Shown here in pieces: positions 12,001 to 27,000 of a DNA stretch of 64,000 nucleotides. This DNA is from CAYNHQ01 sp964397255 (GTDB lineage Bacteria; Bdellovibrionota_G; JALEGL01; DATDPG01). Every line of letters begins with the position of its first letter. The first letter of the stretch is position 1. The notes beneath the pieces were generated by a model that saw only the letters and a list, made by a program, of their open reading frames with translations, ran no database searches and was not told where the DNA came from. A program made the position numbers and the translations under genes. The stretch is taken from the NCBI GenBank assembly GCA_964397255.1, contig CAYNHQ010000002.1, positions 1 through 64,000 on the forward strand, given 5' to 3'.

Positions 12001-15000
12001 ACCCTTCAGCATTATTCTGAACCTAAGACTCTTTTTTGTACCCTCGCGGGCATCTGAGAAAGGTTGGCCTTTCTCTCAGAAGAAACCTCCTCAGGGTTTG
12101 GCTACCCTCTCGAGGCTCTTTGCCTTAGATTCTTAGGAAGCCTTTTTCAGCTCCCAACGCTCTTGGGTTTCTCCCTTCAGAGTTTTTTTCCACCGATCTA
12201 TCGAAAAGAAAGTTTCCTTTCCTTTCTTTCGTTCCTGCGCTTTGTGAAAAAACCTTTTCGGCTTCTCCCCGGCGCTCCAACGACTTACTCCAGTCCGGCA
12301 GCCCCTCTCCTTTTTCGCTCCCTGAGGGATTAGCTCAGGTCGGAGGGCTTACTCTCTTGGGATTTCCGCCCCTCGTAGGCTCTCTCTTCTTTTCAGCCCT
12401 CAAAGAAAGCATCTCCCTTTCTTTTTTTCCCCTCTCGGCCTTTCTCGATCTCTTTTCTTGCGAAAAGGACTTCGTGGACCCTCAGGGGTTTCCGACTAAA
12501 AAGACTCGGCATTTTCCATTACAGGATGCCGGCCCATCGGGGGTTTTTAACCTCTCGACTAACGCCACCTCTTTAAAACCCGTATTGCCCGGCGGACTAT
12601 TTTTTCATCTCGAAGAGCTTCGAAGTCTTACAACTTCTTTCTCTCTCCTCTTAGCCAGCCAACCGAAGTTGCCTTGCGGGAGGTGGTGCGTCTTTAGGTC
12701 TCTCCCGTGGCGATCTCTCGCCTGTCGAAAACTTCTCTACGTGTCCCTGTGACTCACTTTCAACTTATTTTTTTAGGCAAAAAATGAAAATTTCTTCGAC
12801 TTATCCACATTTCAATCCTTTCAATCACTTATCCACAGTACTCTCGTTGAGCATTCTCTCATTCGGTTTGATCCATTTTTGCACAGAATCCAGCAAAGTC
12901 TTGCAGAGAGCGGAAATGAGCACGATTTATTCGCTCGGTCGCATAAAATCTAAATTTCATTTCTCTTCAAATTGCATACTCGAATGAATCAAAATAGGAC
13001 GAGTAAGCGTCGCTTATTTCGGCTATGGGAGCGGATGAGAACGACTGTTTTTATCTGACTTCGATTCTTACGACTTTATTCTTTGTTTGCAGATTGGATG
13101 AATTCGCGAAGCTTTTTCCGAATTTCTGCGGTCACGCGAACAAAACGAACTCCGCACCCTCTCCCTTCGTGCCTCCAGCTCACTTCACCTATAAGCCGAA
13201 TCAAATCGGGTGCGTTCGGAAGTGAAATTTCTAAGTTAAGAATGGTCCCCGCAAATGGCGGTTTGTCGGTTTTGAGAAAAAGTCCTCCCTCCGATAAATC
13301 CTCCGTCATCCAAAACTCTTCTCGTTCCCCCTCTTTAAATTTTACTCGAGCGGCTACGGGGACGCGCGGAGTCGCTCTTCGTTCAGCCATGGGACGATCT
13401 GCCATGCGGATATGCTGCAATCCTAATGAAAAAAAGGCAAATAAACGAAAGACTTACGCAATGGCTTTTAAGCCGGCGGCGAGTCGCTTCGCGCCTTCCT
13501 CAAGTTCTTCGAGGGAGGCGCTGTAGGTGATGCGTAGGTGGCCGGGAGCTCCAAAGTCGGAGCCGGGGACAAGAGCAAGATCATGCTTTTCAAGAAGATA
13601 CGAAGCGAGATCAAAATCGGTGCTTACCTTCTTTCCAAGATATTTTTCAAAATTGGGAAAAAGATAAAAAGCCCCTCCGGGCTTGGCGCATGTGACATCT
13701 GGAATTTCCATGATTTTTCTCAGAAGCAAATCCCTCCTTGCTTCATAAGTCACCCTCATTTCTTCGACATCGGTCTGGGGGCCCCGAATGGCTTCCAGAG
13801 CGGCCCATTGAGAAATGGAGGTTGGATTCGATGTCGACTGCGACTGAATCGAGGCCATCGCCGTGACAAGCTTTGAGGGCCCCAGCGCATAACCGATTCG
13901 CCAGCCAGTCATGGCGTAGGATTTTGAAACTCCGTTGACGATTAAAAGCTGTTCGGAGGGAAATGATTTGACTTGGCTGATGGAAAAGAATGTCCGACGG
14001 TCGTAAATCAGATTCTCATAGATATCGTCCGTAGCCACCATGATGCTCGGATGTTTCGAGATCAAAGCTGCGATCTTTTCGATCGTTTCTCGATCATAAA
14101 GTGCTCCTGTCGGATTTGACGGGCTATTGAGGATTAAAAGACGTGTCTTCGACGTAATCGCTTTTTCAAGCGAAGAGACATTTGGAATAAACCCGTCTTT
14201 TTCCTTCGTCGGTAAAACAATGGCCTTCGCGCCGGCGAATTCGATCATGTCGGAGTAAGAAACCCAATAAGGAGCAAAGAGAATGGCTTCATCTCCCTCT
14301 TCCAGGAGTGCCAGACAAAGATTAAAAAAGGCCTGCTTGGCTCCGACCGAAACCACGACTTCGGGACGTTGGTAAGTCCTGCCCGTATCGCGCCGAATCT
14401 TATCAATAATGGCGTCTTTGAGCTCGGGAATCCCGCTAGCGATTGTGTATTTTGTGGCTCCCTTTTCCATCGCCATTGCGGCGGCATCTCGAATCCGCTT
14501 CGGCGTTATAAAGTCCGGTTCGCCCAGAGTTAGGTTGATGATCTTTCGCCCCTGCGCTTCCAACTCCTTCGCTTTTTGGTTCAGCGCTAATGTGGGCGAA
14601 GGCTTGAGGCGTTCAACGCGACGACTGAGTTTCATATTTCTTCTTTACATGAGCGAGAACCGAGGGTGGAACCATTTCCGCGATATCCCCTCCTAAACGC
14701 GCGATTTCCTTAATTAATGTTGAGCTGAAGTAAGAATATTTTTCTTCGGTCATCATAAAAAAGGTTTCCACGTTCTCCGCGAGTTTCTTATTGGCTAATG
14801 CCATTTGAAATTCATATTCAAAGTCAGAAAGAGTTCGAAGGCCTCGAAGAACAATTTTAGCTTTTCGGCGGCGCATATAATTGACCAACAGGCCCTGAAA
14901 TTTGTCGACTTCGATTGCACGGTTTCCCTTAAACACTTCTTGAATCATTTCGAATCGCTCTTCCGGTGAAAAAAGAGCTTGCTTGGGCGATTCCTGTGCG

Positions 15001-18000
15001 ACAGCCACGATGACCGTATCGAACACCTGGCTGGCCCGCTCGACGATATTTAAATGACCACGTGTAAAAGGATCGAAGAACCCGGCATAGACTACGCTTC
15101 GCTCATTCATCTTCGCCGCCGCTCTTTTTGGCGCCTTTTGCGATGGGATGGAAAAACCAAAGTTCGCTATCGCCGATCCGATGGCGGCGGGCAAGCGACA
15201 AGCGCTGAGCATGAAGCGGCGCAGATCGACGATCCCGTTCCATGATCACGGCCGCACCTGGAGCAAAGAGTGGGGTGGACGACAACGTTTTTAAAATTTC
15301 TTCGGCCAAATCGGATTCGTATGGAGGATCGCAAAAAATAATGTCGAACGTTCCCTTAATTCGCCGAAGGGCGCCAGGCAAAACTCCCCGAACAACCGAT
15401 GTGGCTTCAGAGACATTTAGTTTTGAAATGTTGTCTTGAATTAACCGAACATTTCGCTGATCGGCATCGACAAACGTTGCATGTTTTGCACCACGACTCA
15501 AAGCCTCGAAACCAAGCGTTCCAGCCCCCGCGCAAAGATCGAGAACACGTGCGCCCCGAACACGCGAAGCTAAAATGTCAAAAAGGGCTTCCCGAACACG
15601 ACTGATCGTTGGACGAGTGGTCGAACTTTCTTTTGGCGTGTCGATGTGTCTTCCTCCAAATTGTCCGCCGGTAATCTTCAAGCAAATTTTATACGGGTGG
15701 GTTCCCATCGTGTCAATGTGCCAAGACTACGCGCCACCGAAGCGACGGCGAATAAACCATTCGAAACAGGCGAAGAAGAGAATGCATATCAAAACCCATG
15801 GACGATCCCAGATGGGAGTTTCAATTTTCCCCACTTTACGAATTTTCAAATTTCGGGTGATCGGATCAAGACTTGAAATGTTTGCGCTAAGAATGGGATG
15901 GACCGCACCTCCGGTACTCTCTGTGATTCTTGAAAGAAAGGGAATATCGATCCCCCGTCGAACCCATTCCTGATTCTTCGGCGTAATCAGTGTTATACCC
16001 CGGGCACGATAACCTCCCTCTTCCTTACCGGGAACTAAAGCTTCCAATTCTAAAAAACCCGCGGCTCGACTTTCGATCGAAAGGGAAGATTCGCCTGCAT
16101 TGTTCGTCGCTGGAAAATCGGGGAGGTCATGGGCAACGGTGCCCTGAATCAAATTTAGTTTCACCTTTGCATTTGCCAGCGGTGAGTAGCGTTCATCAAA
16201 AAGTCGTATGCGAACGGGAACGGAATCAGCGACTCGTGCCTCACGTGGAAGCTCCATTTGAAGAGGATTGAAACTGGGGTCTCGCGTAAGCCAGCGATAG
16301 ATTCGGTTGAGGAGTTCGCGGTACGCTACTGAACGTTCTCCAAAATTCCAACGCCAGAGGGAGTCGACCATCAGCGCGCTCGTTCTACCCTCTCCTACCA
16401 TTCGAATCGCAAGAATCGGCATCGGAAGGTTCCCCATTCGCTCTGTCGGATGTTCCAAAAGGGAAACAGAATGATCTTGGAGTCCGGCTGTCCGATGAAA
16501 ACCCCAGAACGAGGGAAGTAGCTTAAGGCCTTCATTCGACCAAGTTCTCGCAAGAATGGGATGGCGAGAACCCGCACTACTCATCCGAGGGCTGAAGGGT
16601 AATGTGGAGACTTCTTCCGTATCATCCCGCAAACGAACAGGAAGAATCGACTCGATGGCGGTCTCGCGATAATTTCCTCTTCCGAACGTTAGATCCCCTC
16701 CAATCATGAAAAAGGCTCCCCCCTTTTCCACGTACGATTGAATATTCGCGAGATAAAATTCTGGGAAGTACGTTCGAAAATCGAAATTTTGAAAAACCAC
16801 AAGATCAAAATTCTCCAACTCCTTCGTGAACAGTTCGTGATAGGGAAACGGAATCAGGCTGAGTGAATTCTCGGGCGCTTCGGGATCGTTGGATGGCGAG
16901 CGCAGAATATAAAACGAAACCAGATCAACATTGGGGTTTTCTTTTAAATAGGCGCGAAGAAAACGCTCGTCCCATGTGGGCTTGCCAGACACATGTAGCA
17001 CGCGGATTCGGTCGCGCATCACCTGAATCACGGCGAGTCTTTGATTGTTGTCGTACGTCAACTCATCGGGAAAACGCTGAATTTCCGCACGTAATCCCAT
17101 GGGGCCGAGCCGATCAGGGGCAAATGTGAGCGAGAACGTCGCCTTCCCATCATGCCATCCTTCAGAGGGTTGGGCCGTCTCTGCAAGCAAGCGATCACCG
17201 CTAAACAGGCGAACATGGATGGATTCGAGGGAAACTCCCTCCCCCTCCACATCGACCTCCACATGTGTGGCGCTTTTGAAATAGCCGACTTCAGGTGAAC
17301 GAATGGCGACAATGGCCGCATCAATCATTTCTTTTGGACCCGATGGATACAGCGCCACCATGGGTACATTTGATTTCCAGTCGTCGGGAAAAAGATCTTT
17401 AGAAGTATCCACGCCATCTGTAATCCATAGAACGCCTCCCCACGAAGCTTCCTCGCCTAGGTGGCGAATGGCATCATGAAGATGAGTGGAATCCCCGGAT
17501 GGAGCAGAAATAGTTTGAATGGAGTCGCGTGAGGTAGGACTGAGACGTTCGGCCAGTGTAAAAAATCGCAGGTCAAATTTCTTTTCGGCAAGTGGCCAAA
17601 AGGAAGGATCGGAAAGAAAATGTTGGACTTCGCCCCACCTTGTTTTTTTCCCCTCGATAGGAAGGGCCATGCTTTCCGATCGATCGACCACAATGGCAAG
17701 AGGTTTCCGTTCGGTTTCGATTTCATAGTGAACGATTGAAAGACGGAATAGCGCCGCGAGAAGGAAAATCCAAGTCAGAATTCGAAAGGAAAATACGAGC
17801 CAGCGGACCGGATGTCGGACAAGGGCAAAGACCGCAATCAAGAGGCCCGTAAGCGCGAGACTCGCCCAAAGGATTTTCCACATGAGAGAAATGGATTCAC
17901 CAAAGGCAAATCCGGTCATGATCTTCTCCGATTAAGAATAAATGGGAGATGAATTTGGTCTTGTTTGTAATCGAGGGTGAGAGCGTAAAGAATTACATTT

Positions 18001-21000
18001 ACGCCAAAGCGCAATGCCTCGGTTCGCGAATCTTCGCCGCTTGAAACTTCAGAAATAAAACGACCGGCAGCGTCTTGCTCCAGTGCACCGGCGAGATCAG
18101 AGGGGAAAAAAACGATCGCTGTCCGCGTTCCCAGATCAAGTCCCAGGGGGGTTCCCACGCCAAGCCGACCGTAAGCCTTTTTGATGAGGAAGTAAGATCG
18201 GTAGAGTGAATGGTCAGTGGAGAGAGGTTGAAGTTCTTTTCCCGGGAAAAGGGTCGATACGAGAGTTTTAACCGATTTTTCAAAAGACCCCGGCGTGGCT
18301 TGGTCAAAGAAGAGGAAGCCCCCCGAAATGAGATGACGACGAAGGCGGTCGAGTTCCGATTCGCTGGGCATCGAAAAGGCTCGATCTCCCGGCCAGTAAA
18401 GAAAAGGATGATCTGAAAGACGTGCATCGCTCAGCGGAATTTCGACCAACTCTGAAACCGTATCGACATTCGTCATGGTCCCCACTTTCTGAAGAAGATA
18501 AGAAAGGGGATGCAAATATCGTGAACGCTCGGATCCAATCCGAATCGACGCAATTTCGATTCTGGATTTCTCACCCAGTGCCCAGACTTCGTTCACCATG
18601 AGGGCCGCGAAACAACCGGCGGCCGCTACGATACTTTTTTTCCGAAAGGAACGAAGCGAAACTCTGCCGGCAAAAAAGGATTCCAAGATCAGCAGAATGG
18701 CTGCTAGGCGCGCAAGAAAATCACTCCGTTCTTCTACTTGAAGTGATTGAGGAACTTCCATCGTCGAAGAATTTCCGCTTCCCTTTTCCCAAATGAGTCG
18801 CACGGGCTTCAAACTTTCCTCCAAATCTTTCGAATTCCACCTTTCAAGGCTACTTTCCGTCGGATCCGCTGAAAAGGGAGTTTCTCTCTTGGCCAAAGCC
18901 ACGTTAGGTTGAAGGAGGTACGCGACCGATTTTCGGAGAAACGCTGGATATCCGGGAGCCAGAGGAACGTCATTCCAAAGCGCGCCCAACGTAGACAACC
19001 ATAGAGCCACCGTCCCTTTCTCTCTGCTCACAATCATGAGAGGTGTCCCGTCGCGAAGGCGTAGAAGAATGTGATCCGGTGAGACCGCCTCAGTCAGAAA
19101 AAAGCTGCGGATGAATGCATGACCCAGCCAGGCATCCCACCGATTGGCAAGGAAGGAATAAGGGGAATTGGGTTCTGCGGGAGGAGAAATAGTGAGCGGG
19201 GACGCACCTTCTGCGGAGCGCTTCACGCGTATGTGGGCCGGGAAAAGTCGGTCCATCGGGCGATTCCCTTCCGTTTCAAGGTAGCTTTCTCCTAGACCGA
19301 TGAGGAGCGATCCTCCGCCCGCGACAAACGACTGAATACGATCCACTCGAGATTCACTTATATTGGCCGTATCCGCCAAAACCAGGAGTGCATTCGAATC
19401 GGGAGTTAGAGAGTCGAGCCGATCGAGTGTTAAATCTTCCACGTGATATTCACCCCCGGCAGGTTGCGCCAAGGCGGAGCGGAAAAGCGTTATTCCATCG
19501 TCGTGCGGTTCAGGGGAAGGACGCCCATTCACAAGAAAAACCCGGTACGGTATCGGACGAACAAGTGGAATGGACATCCGATTATCCTCCGAAAGAGGAT
19601 CGGCCTCGATCTGGGCCATAAGATCATTCTTGGCTTCCCGATAAGGATAGGAAAAGGTGGCCATCCCCTCGACGCCAGGAGAAAGATCCACGAATTGACG
19701 ATCGATGGATTCATTGGTTTCTTCGCGGATGAGCTGGACTTCCGCGCGATCGGTCTGCCGATCATTCGATCGAACACGAACCTCGATCTCCGCATAAGGC
19801 TCGCTCTCTTTCCATCGATTTTCAGAGTGAATATTTACGATCATTCGATTTTTAACTCCCTTCCCGCCCGACACATCAATGAGGTGAATTTCAGAAATTC
19901 CGTTCATCGGTGCACGTTCTTGCCACGGCCGGGAGGTTCCATCCGTCAAGATCCAAATTTCCCGGTTTCGAGTGGCTGAATCGGGCGTGAATGGAATCGA
20001 TTCGAGTCGCTGAATAACCGCGCCAGAAAAACGTGTCGCTGGAAGCGAACGAATCGCTTCACTTAATACTTTGCGATCGTCCGTGAATCCATGTGTCACC
20101 GATTCTTGATCGATGAGAGGAAGCAGAATCGCTCGATCACCGATGCCCAGTCCCTCCACCAATCGAAGAGCTTCCCGTTTTGCCCGATCGAGAAACGATT
20201 CATTTCCGACTCGGACTGACATACTGAGGCTATTGTCGAGAAGGAGGATCACATCTCGGACTTGTCGCGATCGGGTTGTAACTTCGCCATTTTTAGAAAT
20301 AAGGGGTCTAGCCAATGCGAGCGAGACCGCCACGACAAATCCCGCTCGAAGAAGAACCAAGATCCATTCTTTGAACCGTCTTCGCCTCCGGCGTGCTTCA
20401 AGCGCCCTCCGCAGAAGCTCGATCGTGGGTAAATCAATGATGCGAAGAGGTTTTCGTCCGAAAAGATGAAGAAGTATGGGAATGGAAGCTGCAGTGAGAC
20501 CGGCTAAAAAAAATGGGTGCAGCCAGGTCACGAGAGTACCGAGGCGAGTACCACCGGAAGCGCTTCGTCGGTTCGAACCAGGCGATATCGAACCACATGC
20601 GCAAGGGCAATATCGCGAAGTGAATCGACCCAACGGGTTATTTCGCGCCGATAACTTCGTGCCGCCTCCCCCGCACGCGTTTCAATTTCCTCCTCCCCTT
20701 CCAGGCCCCTGAACCGCGCCCAATCTTTAAACGGAAAATCGATCTCTGCCGGATCGAGAAGATGAAACCAATGCGTTTCATTTCCCTGCGCATGATTTAC
20801 CTTGGCCATCGCTTCGAGCTCTTCGGTTCCTGTGAGGAAATCGGAAATCACGATCACTACTCCCTTCCGATGGATTCTCTCTCGAAGAAATGAAAGAGCG
20901 TCGGTGAGCTTTCCGGAACCTTCTGCTTTCCCAGTGAGAAGAAAATCAGCCACGACTTGAAAGTGAGACGATTGTCCCCGAGGAGGAAGATATGCGGGTT

Positions 21001-24000
21001 CCTCGCCTCCAAAACGAAGGAGACCTACCAGATCTTGTTGCTGCATAAGGAGATAAGCAAGCGACGCCCCGAGAACCGTAGCGTAGGCTCCCTTAGTATG
21101 ACCGATCGTGCCGAAATTCATCGAAGCGGAACTATCTATGACCAAGTAAGCCCGAAGGTTCGTCTCATCCTCAAAACGTTTGAGCGTGTAGCGATCCGAT
21201 CTCGCTAAAACCTTCCAATCGATATGCTTTAAATCATCTCCAGGGGCGTAGGGTTTATGTTCTGCGAATTCGATGCTGGATCCAAACAGACCGGAGCGAT
21301 GCAGACCCGTAAGAGTTCCTTCGACTGCATGTCGAGCGAAGAATTGAAGATGCGAGATATCGGAAATGGCCTCCGGAATGGAGGGAAGTTCAAACCCCAT
21401 GTTCGCGGACTTCACCTAAGAGGCGTGTCACCACTTGATCGGATGTGATTCCCTCCGCTTCAGCCTTATAATTTAAGATAATCCGATGCTTTAAAATAGG
21501 CACTGCAAGTGTTTGAATATCTTGAATAGATGCCGCATAACTTCCATTTAATATAGCCTTTGCTTTTGCGGCCAAAATCAGCGCTTGGGAGGCTCGAGGA
21601 CCCGCCCCCCAGCTGACCCATTGTCGAACATAGTCATGTGACTCTTCCTGCGGCCTCGACATCCGTGCGAGTTTGACAGCGTAAGAGGCTACCCGCTCTG
21701 CAACCGGAACTCGCAAAACCAAGTCCTGAAGTTCCAGAATCTCGCGAACAGACAGGACCCGTTCGAGCATTTCCTTCTTAGGCGAGGTCGTCCGTAATGC
21801 GACTTCGACTTCTTCTTTTTCCCCAGGATAATCAATATCAATATGCATCATGAAACGGTCGAGCTGCGCTTCGGGCAACGGGTACGTTCCCTCCTGTTCA
21901 ATCGGATTTTGCGTCGCAAAAACCAAAAAGGGAGGCTCCAGCGCATGTGTCTCTCCCGCCGCGGTCACTTTATACTCCTGCATGGCCTGTAAAAGTGCCG
22001 CCTGTGTCTTGGGTGGCGTTCGATTGATTTCGTCGGCCAGAAGAAGATTCGTAAATATCGGGCCTTTTACGAATTTGAAAATCCGTTTCCCTGTCGCCCG
22101 ATCTTCTTCCAGGACCTCGGTTCCGGTGATGTCCGAAGGCATAAGGTCCGGCGTGAATTGAATTCGATTAAAATTTAAATTGAGAACCTGCGCGAGTGTG
22201 GAAATGAGAAGCGTCTTCGCCAATCCTGGCACACCGACAAACAGGCAGTGGCCTCGCGCAAAGAGAGCGATCAGAAGATGATCGACGACATGATCCTGCC
22301 CGACAATGACCTTTTGAATTTCATGCTGGATTTTCGCCCGGGCTTCCGTCAGCCGGGAAATCGCCGCAACATCATCTTCCATTTCCCCCATTCTTCCACA
22401 CCCTTCTCAATTCCTCAATTCCGAATGATGCATGCACTATATGTTGTGACTTGATGGCATATTATGCTATCATAAAGAAGCAATGAAGACGTTGACAATT
22501 CGAGGGCTCGATCGAAACCTTTTCCAACTTTTGCAAAAGGAATCAAAGCGGCGCGGAGTGAGCATGAACCGATTTGTTTTGCGATGTTTAGAAAGGGTGC
22601 TGGGCACCAAGAAGGAGCGAGAAAAATATCATGACCTCGACATGCTTGTGGGAAGTTGGAGCAAGCAAGATTTCGAAGAATTTCAAAAGGCCGTCGCTTC
22701 TTTCGAAGAAATTGATTCCGACCTTTGGAAATAGCATTGAAGGTCCTGATCGATACCAATGTTTATAGTCACGGGATGCGGGGCGAACCCGCGTGTGCTG
22801 ACCTTCTCCAATCTGCGGACGAAATTGTTCTCTCACCCATTGTCGTGGGCGAGCTCTACTTTGGTTTCCGTCACGGAAATAAGGAAGAAAGAAATCGCGA
22901 TCAATTTGCCCGATTTCTCGATTCTTCGCGGGTTGCGATGACATCGGTTACGGAAAGAACATCTGAATATTTCGCCTTAGTCGCGACTCAATTAAAGGAC
23001 ACGGGCACCCCCATTCCGACAAATGATATTTGGATCGCCGCATCGGCGATGGAGTTAGGCCTTCATTTAGCCACTCTTGATTCCCATTTCCATTATGTGA
23101 AGGGCCTTCTGCTCTGGAAATAATTTTTATTTCACGGGGCTGAGGGAGCGGAGGATGGTTTCGCTGCGGGATTGGAGGTCACTATCCTTTTTCTTTTTCG
23201 CGATTTCGAGAAGGCCTTGATGAATGCGGGGATCAAAGGGATTGATTGACAGGGCCCAAAGTAGGTCCGACTTGGCTGAAGGCGTATCTCCCTTTGCCAT
23301 GAATAGTTCTGCGCGGCGGATAAACGTCGTGGGGTAATCGGTCTCCACGGCCGCCGCCTCATTTAATGCCGTCATGGCACGCTCATTATCTTTTGCGGAA
23401 ATCGCCACATCGGCGATTCGGTTGAGAAGTGCCGCGGATGCCGATGGAAACGCCCCCTTCGCCTTTTCATATTCGATCATCGCGGCCACATAGCGTCTTT
23501 GTTCGCGAAGCAGATCGCCCAACACCACAAAGTCCCGTCCGCGACCGGTGCCCTCCATTTCAGAAAGAGCGTCGGTTACGAGTGTATCCGAGTCTTTTAA
23601 TTCTGCTTCCTTTGCCCGAACCGAAGGATCCACCGGCAAATTTTGCATTGTCAGCCAACCCAACCAGGCCGCGTAAACTTGATCGAAGGATTTGCCTTCC
23701 ACGCGGGCAATCGCCTCTTTTGCATCCAGTCCTTCGCGGATCAATCCAAGAACCGAACGCAACGTTTCGTAGCCTCCTTGACTCTCAATGAGATATTTTA
23801 CGAAATAAAAAGCTTCGGCGAAAGCGACGGCGGCGTCTTCGGCGGTTTTGAGTTTCGCGATCGACGGATGGAATTGATCGAATGGGATCAGCGTTTTCTT
23901 AGCCATACGTTTCTGAAGAAGCGCCTGTGACTCGCGAGGAAGTTCTCCCCCCACTTCCTCGCGCCAACGAATTTCTTCATATTTGGCGATGCCCTCATGC

Positions 24001-27000
24001 AACCAAACGGGTGTTCGATCGGCCGTCGCTAAACTGATCACAAAGTGGGTGTACTCATGGGCGAGCGTATCCATCCATGAATACCCGTGTGCAAGTGCCC
24101 GGGGCGTCGTGAGCATGAGTTTCCCGAATTTGCAGAGGGCAATCGTTCCGGTGGTTCGAACTTCCGCTTCTGTAAGTGTGGAAACTTCGATGAAAGCCTT
24201 CCATGAAGGATAGAATTCCACGGGAATGGGCTTAGATGGACGCGCGCCGATGTTTTTCCCGATTCGATCGTATGCCTTTTCAAGTACGTCACGGCCATAG
24301 AGCGAAAGAACGCTATCTTTTCCCTCAAACGTCCGTAGTTCAAAGTGCTCGGTCTTGGCTACCTCTGCAAAGGGCCCTGCCATCGATGCTATCGCGCTGA
24401 AAAAAAGCATTAGAAGAAAGCTTCGAACGATCATTCCGACAACTCCATGAAATACCGTTTTGTTTCTTCTTCATAACCTTCGGGCGGTTTCTCTTTCATG
24501 GCCTCCATAATAGCCTTCCACCAACTTTCATTTCGCCGTTCTTTCCCAGGTTCCGGAAGAAGTACAGGCTCGCTCGACATTCGTCCCACCGCCCCCGAGG
24601 ATGATCCTGGATTGGATTCCATCATGCTCGACTGCATTTCCGATGCCGCCGAATCCATTTGCTCTTCGAGCCCTTCCATGGAAGCAACGGCATCGCGCTC
24701 ATGCCCCACCGCTGGGGAAGGCTTTCCCTCTCCCAATTTTTCGGAAGCGCTTTTCATGTGCTCGCCCGCTTCACTCAGTTTTTTATTGGATCCCGCCCCA
24801 AGCATTCCCATTCGACGATCAAATTCTCTCATGCGTTGATCGAGTTCTTTCATGCGCTGGGAGATCTGATTCTGTTTCTCCCGAAGCTTTGCAAGCTCCT
24901 GTTTCTCCACCGGCGAAAGCGGATGCTCCCTCGCCTCTTCTTGCGCATTCGAAAGAAACTCGCGAATTTCTCGAATTTTCACTTCTGCTTTTGCCAAATT
25001 GGGAAGACCGTTAAGTGCATTGGGTGAACGAAGTGGAAACGTGCGACGAAAAGTCCCTTGAAGCGATTCCCCCTGGCCAACCAGAAGGCCTATGGTTTGC
25101 TCCAGCTTTCGCGCTTCCGACTCTGCAATCGATCGTTGCGCTTTCTGAATTTCGTCATCCAACCGTCTGGCTCCTTCCTCAGCGCGAGGAATTCGATCGC
25201 GAGTCATGGTGCCCCAAGGTTCGGTTTTCTCCCGGTGACTTTCGGCTCTCGCCTCTCTCAAGAGGCGCCGAAGTTCTTTGACTTTCGAAAGCAGCTCCGA
25301 ATTCTTTTTAAGGGACTGAGGGTCACTTTCCCCTTCCGATCGATCCCTCAACGCGGAAGTATCGTTGGCAAGCTTTTCTTCCAATGTTTTTAAATTGCGA
25401 AGATCATTTCGAAGCGCCTGGAATTCTTTCCGGAGTTTCTCGTCTCCACTTTTCGCGACGTTCGATGCATTTTTTCGAAACTGACTCGCCATTTCTTGTA
25501 GTCGACGAGCATACTTTTCAAGTCTTGCCTTCGCTTCGTCGTTCTTTCCTTCTCTCAGCAAGCGCTCAATCTCAGCCAATTCCTCGGTCGAGGATCGGAG
25601 ATCTTTGCCCTCAAAGGCCTCGCGGTTCACATAATCTTCGATCCCTCGACGAGATGCTTCAGCCAACGCTCGAGCCAACTCTTCCATCGCGCTTTTTGTT
25701 TCAGCAAGGGCTTTTTTTAGATCATCTGAGTTTAGATTCGATTTATTCAGCAGATCCGAAAGGCGGTCCGATGCGTCGGACAAACGATCCGACGCATTCG
25801 CCACATTTTCCATACGTTCCCGTGATTCCACTCGCTCCAATAGGAGAATTGATTTTTCGAGCGAGCGTATTTCCTCCTCCAACCCATTCCACTTCTGACC
25901 TTCGGGTGGAGGAGTAGCCACAGCGTTTCGAGCTTCGACCATCTCGGCTACATTCTCTTGAATCCCTTTGAGTCCCCCAGAGGTCTTCGGAGTTGCCGCC
26001 ATTTCTCTGGCGATCGTCTGCGAAAGAGAAATCAATGCTTGCCGATCTCCTTCCCAGCTTCCCTTGTTCTCTAGATCGTTACCCAGAATGTGAACGAGGA
26101 TTTCTTTCCATTTCTGTATGGCAATGATTCGCTCCTTACGAGCCTCTTCGGAGTTTCGAAGCCGCAAAAGAACCGAAGAAGATTTTCCTTCCTTCGGACC
26201 CGAAATTTCATCTCCATCGGTAGCGACGATCTCTGCCGATATGGCTCGCTCAGATGAAGGTACGGCCAACTGACCGATACGAAGAATGAATTCACCGTTG
26301 AACGTTTTTCCATCGGGTTTGGCCAGTGCGATTGATCGGCTAAAGCGGTCGCCTTTAAGATCGAGGCGAACGGCTGATAAACCAAAATCATCTTCGGCCC
26401 CATATACAAATGCGACTTCACTATTGGGATCGACCATCGTTTCTTCCGTTGGCCTGCTGAGTACCACATGCGGAGATTCGTCAGCGATGACCTTGAGATT
26501 TCGACGAATGGGGTCGCGTCTTAGCTTTCCTTCAGCGTCTTTCCCCTGAAAAAATAGATCGCCCGAATCTCTGAGCATCCATTCGACGGCATAACGCTCG
26601 TTTTGATTCTGCGCCGGAACATATTCTTGATTCGGGAGAAGAACGCCGACCGAAGCCAATTTTGGGTCCACCTGAAATTCGACATGAACGATGGTTCCTT
26701 TGAGCGCTTCCAGGTTAGGTCCAAGTGGAGAAAGACCTGTCGGTGGACGTTTTGAGTAACCGGGATATCGAAGCTGTACGAGAAGATGATCCGTTCGGAA
26801 GGGAAGAAACGATGTTCCCTTCTCTACGATCGCCTCTCGGGTTGAATCTCGATACGACACCGGAAGATCTTCCCAAACGTTCTCTCTCGCAAGAAGTGTG
26901 AGAACACAAAAGATGGCGAACAACATTCCTCGATTTCGTCGGAGGAACATTCGAAAACCATATAGTGATTGCCATGGAAGATTTTCGATCCGCCACTCAA